Source: Yoonia sp.
Lineage (GTDB): Bacteria; Pseudomonadota; Alphaproteobacteria; Rhodobacterales; Rhodobacteraceae
Assembly (NCBI GenBank): GCA_023263855.1
Contig: JALQUF010000003.1
Coordinates: forward strand, 20,657 to 84,656
Length of the DNA: 64,000 bases
Direction: 5' to 3'
Positions within the stretch are counted from its first letter, which is position 1; each line of letters starts with the position of its first letter. A model generated the notes under the pieces. That model was not told the origin of the DNA and did no database searches. It was given only the letters and a program-made list of their open reading frames with translations. A program made the translations under genes and the position numbers. Positions 61,111-64,000 of this stretch are shown one piece after another.

Positions 61111-62130
61111 ATGCCTACCATGATCGAGCCCAAGCTGATTTCCGGAAACGCCAATCCGCAACTGGCCAATGCCATCGCGCGCCGGATGTCCATGCATCGC
61201 GGCATGGAAGTCGGCCTCTGCGATGCGCGGGTGGAACGGTTCAACGATGGCGAGATATTTGTTGAGGTGTTCGAGAACGTCCGCGGCGAAGACATGTTTG
61301 TCGTCCAGCCCACCTCGAACCCGGCCAATGACAACCTGATGGAGCTGCTGATCATTGCCGATGCGCTGCGCCGGTCATCTGCGGCACGTATCACGGCGGT
61401 CATTCCCTACTTCGGCTATGCACGGCAAGATCGCCGCTCGAAGGCGCGGACCCCGATCACAGCCAAGCTTGTGTCGAATATGATCGTAGAATCAGGCATT
61501 GAGCGCGTTTTGACCCTGGATTTGCATGCCACGCAAATTCAGGGTTTTTTCGATATTCCGGTTGATAACCTTTATGCGTCGCCGATCTATGCGCTTGATG
61601 CGATGCACCACTTCCGTGGCAAAATGGATGAGGTGATGGTGGTATCCCCTGACGTGGGCGGCGTGGCGCGGGCGCGCGATCTGGCGCAGCGTATTGGCGC
61701 CCCTTTGTCTATCGTTGACAAACGGCGCGGCAAACCCGGCGAGGTCGCCGAGATGACCGTGATTGGTGATGTGAAAGACAAGGTCTGCGTAATTGTCGAC
61801 GACATCGTTGATACGGCTGGCACGCTTTGCAAAGCCGCCGAAGTGCTGATGGAGAATGGCGCAAAAGAAGTGCATTCCTATATCACGCACGGCGTTCTGT
61901 CCGGCCCTGCGGTTGACCGCGTTTCAAAGTCCGTCATGAAAAGCCTGGTGATCACCGATACGATTGCCGCGACAGACGCTGTCAAAGCCTGCAAGAATAT
62001 CCGGATCGTGCCCACGGCACCGATGTTTGCGCAAGCGATCCTGAACACATGGAACGGCACATCTGTGTCATCTCTGTTTGATCACAAGACACTGGGCCCA
62101 ATTTACGAAGGGCTCTACGCAGCCGAATAA
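61111..62130 (+). CDS. prs: Ribose-phosphate pyrophosphokinase (PRPP synthetase)
   Basis: Makes PRPP for nucleotide, histidine and tryptophan synthesis. A 339-residue class I enzyme with [23 protein letters not shown], the RQDRRSKAR flexible loop, [17 protein letters not shown] and the PRPP loop [18 protein letters not shown] lies before the ATG. It is convergent with an H-type lectin gene, three bases apart. Confidence 0.96.
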   Translation: MPTMIEPKLISGNANPQLANAIARRMSMHRGMEVGLCDARVERFNDGEIFVEVFENVRGEDMFVVQPTSNPANDNLMELLIIADALRRSSAARITAVIPYFGYARQDRRSKARTPITAKLVSNMIVESGIERVLTLDLHATQIQGFFDIPVDNLYASPIYALDAMHHFRGKMDEVMVVSPDVGGVARARDLAQRIGAPLSIVDKRRGKPGEVAEMTVIGDVKDKVCVIVDDIVDTAGTLCKAAEVLMENGAKEVHSYITHGVLSGPAVDRVSKSVMKSLVITDTIAATDAVKACKNIRIVPTAPMFAQAILNTWNGTSVSSLFDHKTLGPIYEGLYAAE

Positions 62131-62133
62131 ATA

Positions 62134-62490
62134 TCAGTAGAGCTCCCAGCCATCATCATGCGGGAGCTCTCCGATCGACGTCCAGGCCACGCGCACCCGC
62201 GCGACCTGGGTGTCAGACCATGTGCGAAACACGATTGTGAAGCCCGCGTCGGTGATATCCTCGGCCTGCACGTCGGCGCGGATATTCGTATTGTTTGAAA
62301 TATCCCACATCGACATCGAAACCTGAACGTGCGGCGGCGTGGCATAGTGTTGTGAAAACCGGACCTCTGCCCGCGATTGGCGCGGCCCTTCGCCGCGCCA
62401 CATCTGACCATCATCCTCAAAGTCCGAGAACAGAACCACATCACCGTGATCAACGCCTACTGCGCCACTTTCAAACCGTCGCATCGCCAA
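62134..62490 (-). CDS. H-type lectin-domain protein
   Basis: A 118-residue protein made almost entirely of one H-type lectin domain (the Helix pomatia agglutinin fold): VLFSDFEDDGQMW, VRFSQHYATPPHVQVSMSMWDIS and FRTWSDTQVARVRVAWTSIG. No signal peptide is present, so it is cytoplasmic or secreted by another route. The start is unclear: TTG 62490 has an ideal AAGGAAG seven bases upstream, whereas ATG 62484 is 13 bases away. Its ligand and role are unknown. Confidence 0.83.
   Translation of the reverse strand: MAMRRFESGAVGVDHGDVVLFSDFEDDGQMWRGEGPRQSRAEVRFSQHYATPPHVQVSMSMWDISNNTNIRADVQAEDITDAGFTIVFRTWSDTQVARVRVAWTSIGELPHDDGWELY
62139..62170. terminator. Inverted repeat at the prs/lectin junction
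   Basis: AGAGCTCCC (62139-62147) and GGGAGCTCT (62162-62170) are perfect nine-base arms with a 14-base loop, located 8 bases after the prs stop but within the last codons of the lectin gene. It likely ends the prs message; no T tract follows. Confidence 0.45.
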
Positions 62491-62500
62491 CTTAGAACTT

Positions 62501-62554
62501 CCTTAACGCGCAATAACATTTGGTTAAGCAATTACTGATAACTCAACCTTAACG
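62501..62554. promoter_or_regulatory. TTAAC sites between the divergent lectin and lipoprotein genes
   Basis: The 92-base divergent spacer has CCTTAACG twice (62501-62508 and 62547-62554) and a reverse GGTTAAGC (62522-62529). The TTAAC cores resemble half-sites of the alphaproteobacterial regulator CtrA (TTAA-N7-TTAA), although the spacing is not the classic one. Both flanking genes could be controlled from here. Confidence 0.35.
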
Positions 62555-62582
62555 AATTTCAAATGTTAGGCGAGTTGTTGTG

Positions 62583-63308
62583 ATGAAGAAGACATGGGTG
62601 CAGTGGTTTGGATCAGGCCTGTTAATTGTGTTGCTGGCCGGGTGCAGTGGCAGCGGTGCAGGCGTAAGTCCACCTGATGATGGTATCGATGACGGCGGGG
62701 ATGATGGCGGCAGCGTTGATCCACCCCCACCCGTCAGTCCCTTCACGCCCCCCTCCGAGGCGCAGGCGCTTTACTATGTCATCGATTTTCCGGACGATTT
62801 TGCAGCGGTAAAGGATAATTACAATGTCGGTCCTGCAACGCTCTATGCCGATCTGCCGCGGCCAATGGCCGTCACCTACGACGGGTTCATGGAAATTACG
62901 ATTGCCAGCACACCAAATGCCAACATTCAAAGCGACGCGACACTGACCATCGATATGCAATCCGGCGCGATCAGCGGCGGGGCAAGTGATTTCATCGGTT
63001 GGGCCTACAACGCGGAAACCGATAGCAACGACCTCGCGCTTTATGAAGGGGATATTACCTTCTCGGGCGGCAGTCTTGTAGCCGGCCTGACGGGCGACAC
63101 ACGGCTGGAGATGCAGGTCGACGGGGCGTTGGACAATGGCCTGCAGGATTTCACCCTGACAGGCACACTTGACGGCCGACTTTATGGGGCCGCCGCCGAT
63201 GGGCTTTATGCTGGTGGCAGTTACTACGGCATTGGTCGCGACATCACTTTAACGGCTGATGGCGCGGACGTTTACGGCAGTGCAAGCATCTGGGCGCTGA
63301 AACAGTGA
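62583..63308 (+). CDS. Glycine/aspartate-rich lipoprotein with predicted beta barrel
   Basis: A 241-residue lipoprotein with signal and lipobox LLAGC (Cys about residue 21). A low-complexity Gly-Asp-Pro linker follows (DDGIDDGGDDGGSVDPPPPVSP), then a C-terminal beta domain of strands such as TFSGGSLVAGLTGDTRLEMQVDG and FTLTGTLDGRLYGAAADGLYAGG. That pattern is typical of transferrin-binding-protein-like small barrels. ATG 62583 follows AGGCGAG; GTG 62580 is possible. It has the same general design as the lipoprotein at 2247. Function unknown. Confidence 0.78.
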   Translation: MKKTWVQWFGSGLLIVLLAGCSGSGAGVSPPDDGIDDGGDDGGSVDPPPPVSPFTPPSEAQALYYVIDFPDDFAAVKDNYNVGPATLYADLPRPMAVTYDGFMEITIASTPNANIQSDATLTIDMQSGAISGGASDFIGWAYNAETDSNDLALYEGDITFSGGSLVAGLTGDTRLEMQVDGALDNGLQDFTLTGTLDGRLYGAAADGLYAGGSYYGIGRDITLTADGADVYGSASIWALKQ

Positions 63309-63320
63309 CCCTGCAAAAGC

Positions 63321-63350
63321 AAAAGGCCCCGCTATTGCGAGGCCTTTTTT
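63321..63350. terminator. Bidirectional terminator between the lipoprotein gene and atpC
   Basis: AAAAGGCC (63321-63328) pairs with GGCCTTTT (63341-63348), with an inner CGC/GCG pairing and seven T's on the plus strand. A run of A's on the other side makes it work for atpC as well. It is a good rho-independent terminator shared by convergent genes. Confidence 0.8.
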
Positions 63351-63365
63351 TGTAAATCTTGAACC

Positions 63366-63791
63366 TTAGTCCTTGGCAGTCAGACCGATGTGCCCACCGA
63401 TGGCGACCATATCTGACAACAGCTTGGCTGCGTCGTCGACCGGGCCAGGCTCGTTCTTGAAGTTATCTTGCGCACGGCTGACTGCCGCTTTCGCATCGGC
63501 AACCATCTGGTCATAAACTTCTTGCGTGACCTCATCCTTCGGCAGCGCCTGCTCGGCCAGAACTGAAACGCCCTCTGCAGTGATTTCGGCAAAACCACCG
63601 GACACCACATAGGCATCGGATCCACCACTATGAACCACCGTCAGAACGCCGGGGCGCAATGTGGTGATTGTTGGCGCATGATTGGCCATCGCTGTCATGT
63701 CGCCTTCTGAGGCGGGAATCTGGACTTCGGTCGCCTCGACCGATGCCAAGCGGCGTTCGGGCGAGACCAGATCGAATTGTAGGTTTGCCAT
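63366..63791 (-). CDS. atpC: F-type ATP synthase epsilon subunit
   Basis: Regulatory and coupling subunit of the F1 motor. The 141-residue product has [15 protein letters not shown] at the start, [23 protein letters not shown] in the beta-sandwich and a C-terminal helix that is shorter than in E. coli, as in other alphaproteobacteria. GGAGCC lies before the ATG, in the nine bases after the beta-subunit stop. Last gene of the F1 operon. Confidence 0.94.
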   Translation of the reverse strand: MANLQFDLVSPERRLASVEATEVQIPASEGDMTAMANHAPTITTLRPGVLTVVHSGGSDAYVVSGGFAEITAEGVSVLAEQALPKDEVTQEVYDQMVADAKAAVSRAQDNFKNEPGPVDDAAKLLSDMVAIGGHIGLTAKD

Positions 63792-63800
63792 GTTGGCTCC

Positions 63801-64000
63801 TTACGCCGCGTCTGCGGCCATTTTTTCGGCTTTGGCTTTCACTTCTTCGATGCCGCCAACCATGTAGAAGGCGCCCTCGGGGAAGTGGTCGTATTCGCCT
63901 GCAACAACAGCCTTGAACGACGCGATTGTGTCTTCCAGTGGAACCTGCACACCGGGGGAGCCGGTGAACACCTGTGCCACGTCAAACGGCTGCGACAGGA
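63801..64000 (-). CDS. atpD: F-type ATP synthase beta subunit (C-terminal part, cut by window end)
   Basis: The final 65 or so codons, reading [15 protein letters not shown] and ending in EKMAADAA before TAA, match the beta-subunit C-terminal helical domain ([15 protein letters not shown]). The catalytic part lies outside the window. It is upstream of atpC on the minus strand, as in the standard F1 operon. Confidence 0.93.
   Translation of the reverse strand, partial: LSQPFDVAQVFTGSPGVQVPLEDTIASFKAVVAGEYDHFPEGAFYMVGGIEEVKAKAEKMAADAA

Noticed and set aside
1-64000. tRNA or rRNA genes, CRISPR arrays, insertion sequences, prophage or gene-transfer-agent clusters
   Set aside because: No cloverleaf-like sequences were found in the few gaps, no regularly spaced repeats, no transposase, integrase or phage structural motifs in any frame that I could read.

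Overview
The window reads as one continuous piece of chromosome from an alphaproteobacterium of the family Rhodobacteraceae, most likely the Roseobacter group. The evidence is protein content rather than rRNA: an oppABCDF set, a TamA/TamB pair, a DsbA-family HCCA isomerase, a family II pyrophosphatase, YcjX/YcjF, an isolated rpsL, and DUF294, DUF4212 and DUF2161 proteins, in dense and moderately GC-rich coding sequence. I see no rRNA or tRNA gene, insertion sequence, prophage, gene-transfer-agent gene or CRISPR array. Almost all sequence is coding. Most start and stop codons within operons touch or overlap.

Layout. 0-4.2 kb: queuosine-precursor importer yhhQ, a structured short-ORF RNA, ribosome-rescue gene arfB convergent with rpsL, a small lipoprotein, a DMT exporter and a universal stress protein. 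4.2-11.1 kb: ftsK with an aminotransferase upstream, an amidase, and a divergent UbiH-type hydroxylase. 11.5-20.2 kb: a long plus-strand acetate-type operon (acs, adk, DUF4212 plus sodium:solute symporter, cNMP/CBS/DUF294 regulator, small membrane protein, membrane-anchored DnaQ-like exonuclease). 20.2-26.7 kb: housekeeping genes (Trm112-like, LON-N, thioredoxin-TPR, SGNH hydrolase, Nudix, DUF2233, rbfA, dapB, rpiB, hemerythrin). 26.9-32.5 kb: peptide ABC transporter. 32.5-38.5 kb: tamB and tamA. 38.7-46.1 kb: an unrecognised protein with a DUF3726 protein, truA, ycjX-ycjF and a two-component system. 46.3-52.5 kb: acyl-CoA synthetase with enoyl-CoA hydratase, then a cyclase-ATPase-TPR protein translationally coupled to a Crp-type regulator. 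52.6-64 kb: a possible 34-residue membrane peptide, TraB/GumN protein, DUF2161, ppaC, HAD hydrolase, MaoC, ribF, ycgN, ltaE, hydrolase and isomerase, prs, an H-type lectin, a lipoprotein and atpC-atpD (cut by the window end).

The most interesting signals are non-coding or organisational. (1) Bases 720-914 carry a 17-base match to the reverse complement of the canonical 16S rRNA 3' end. It lies directly before a short ORF, is flanked on both sides by anti-Shine-Dalgarno-like sequences that could pair with it, and is followed by a strong intrinsic terminator. The unit sits just upstream of the ribosome-rescue gene arfB. (2) A roughly 34-base element built of three 11-base repeats around TGTAC occurs before arfB (941-975) and, inverted with 30 of 34 bases identical, before a HAD hydrolase gene (55631-55664), which suggests a shared helically phased operator. 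(3) The cyclase/ATPase and Crp genes overlap by four bases and look like a self-contained nucleotide-signalling module. (4) The acetate operon ends in a membrane-tethered exonuclease whose role in that pathway is not evident.

Start codons were chosen from Shine-Dalgarno spacing, family N-termini and overlap with neighbouring genes. Promoters, operators and hairpins were read by eye and are weaker calls than the genes.
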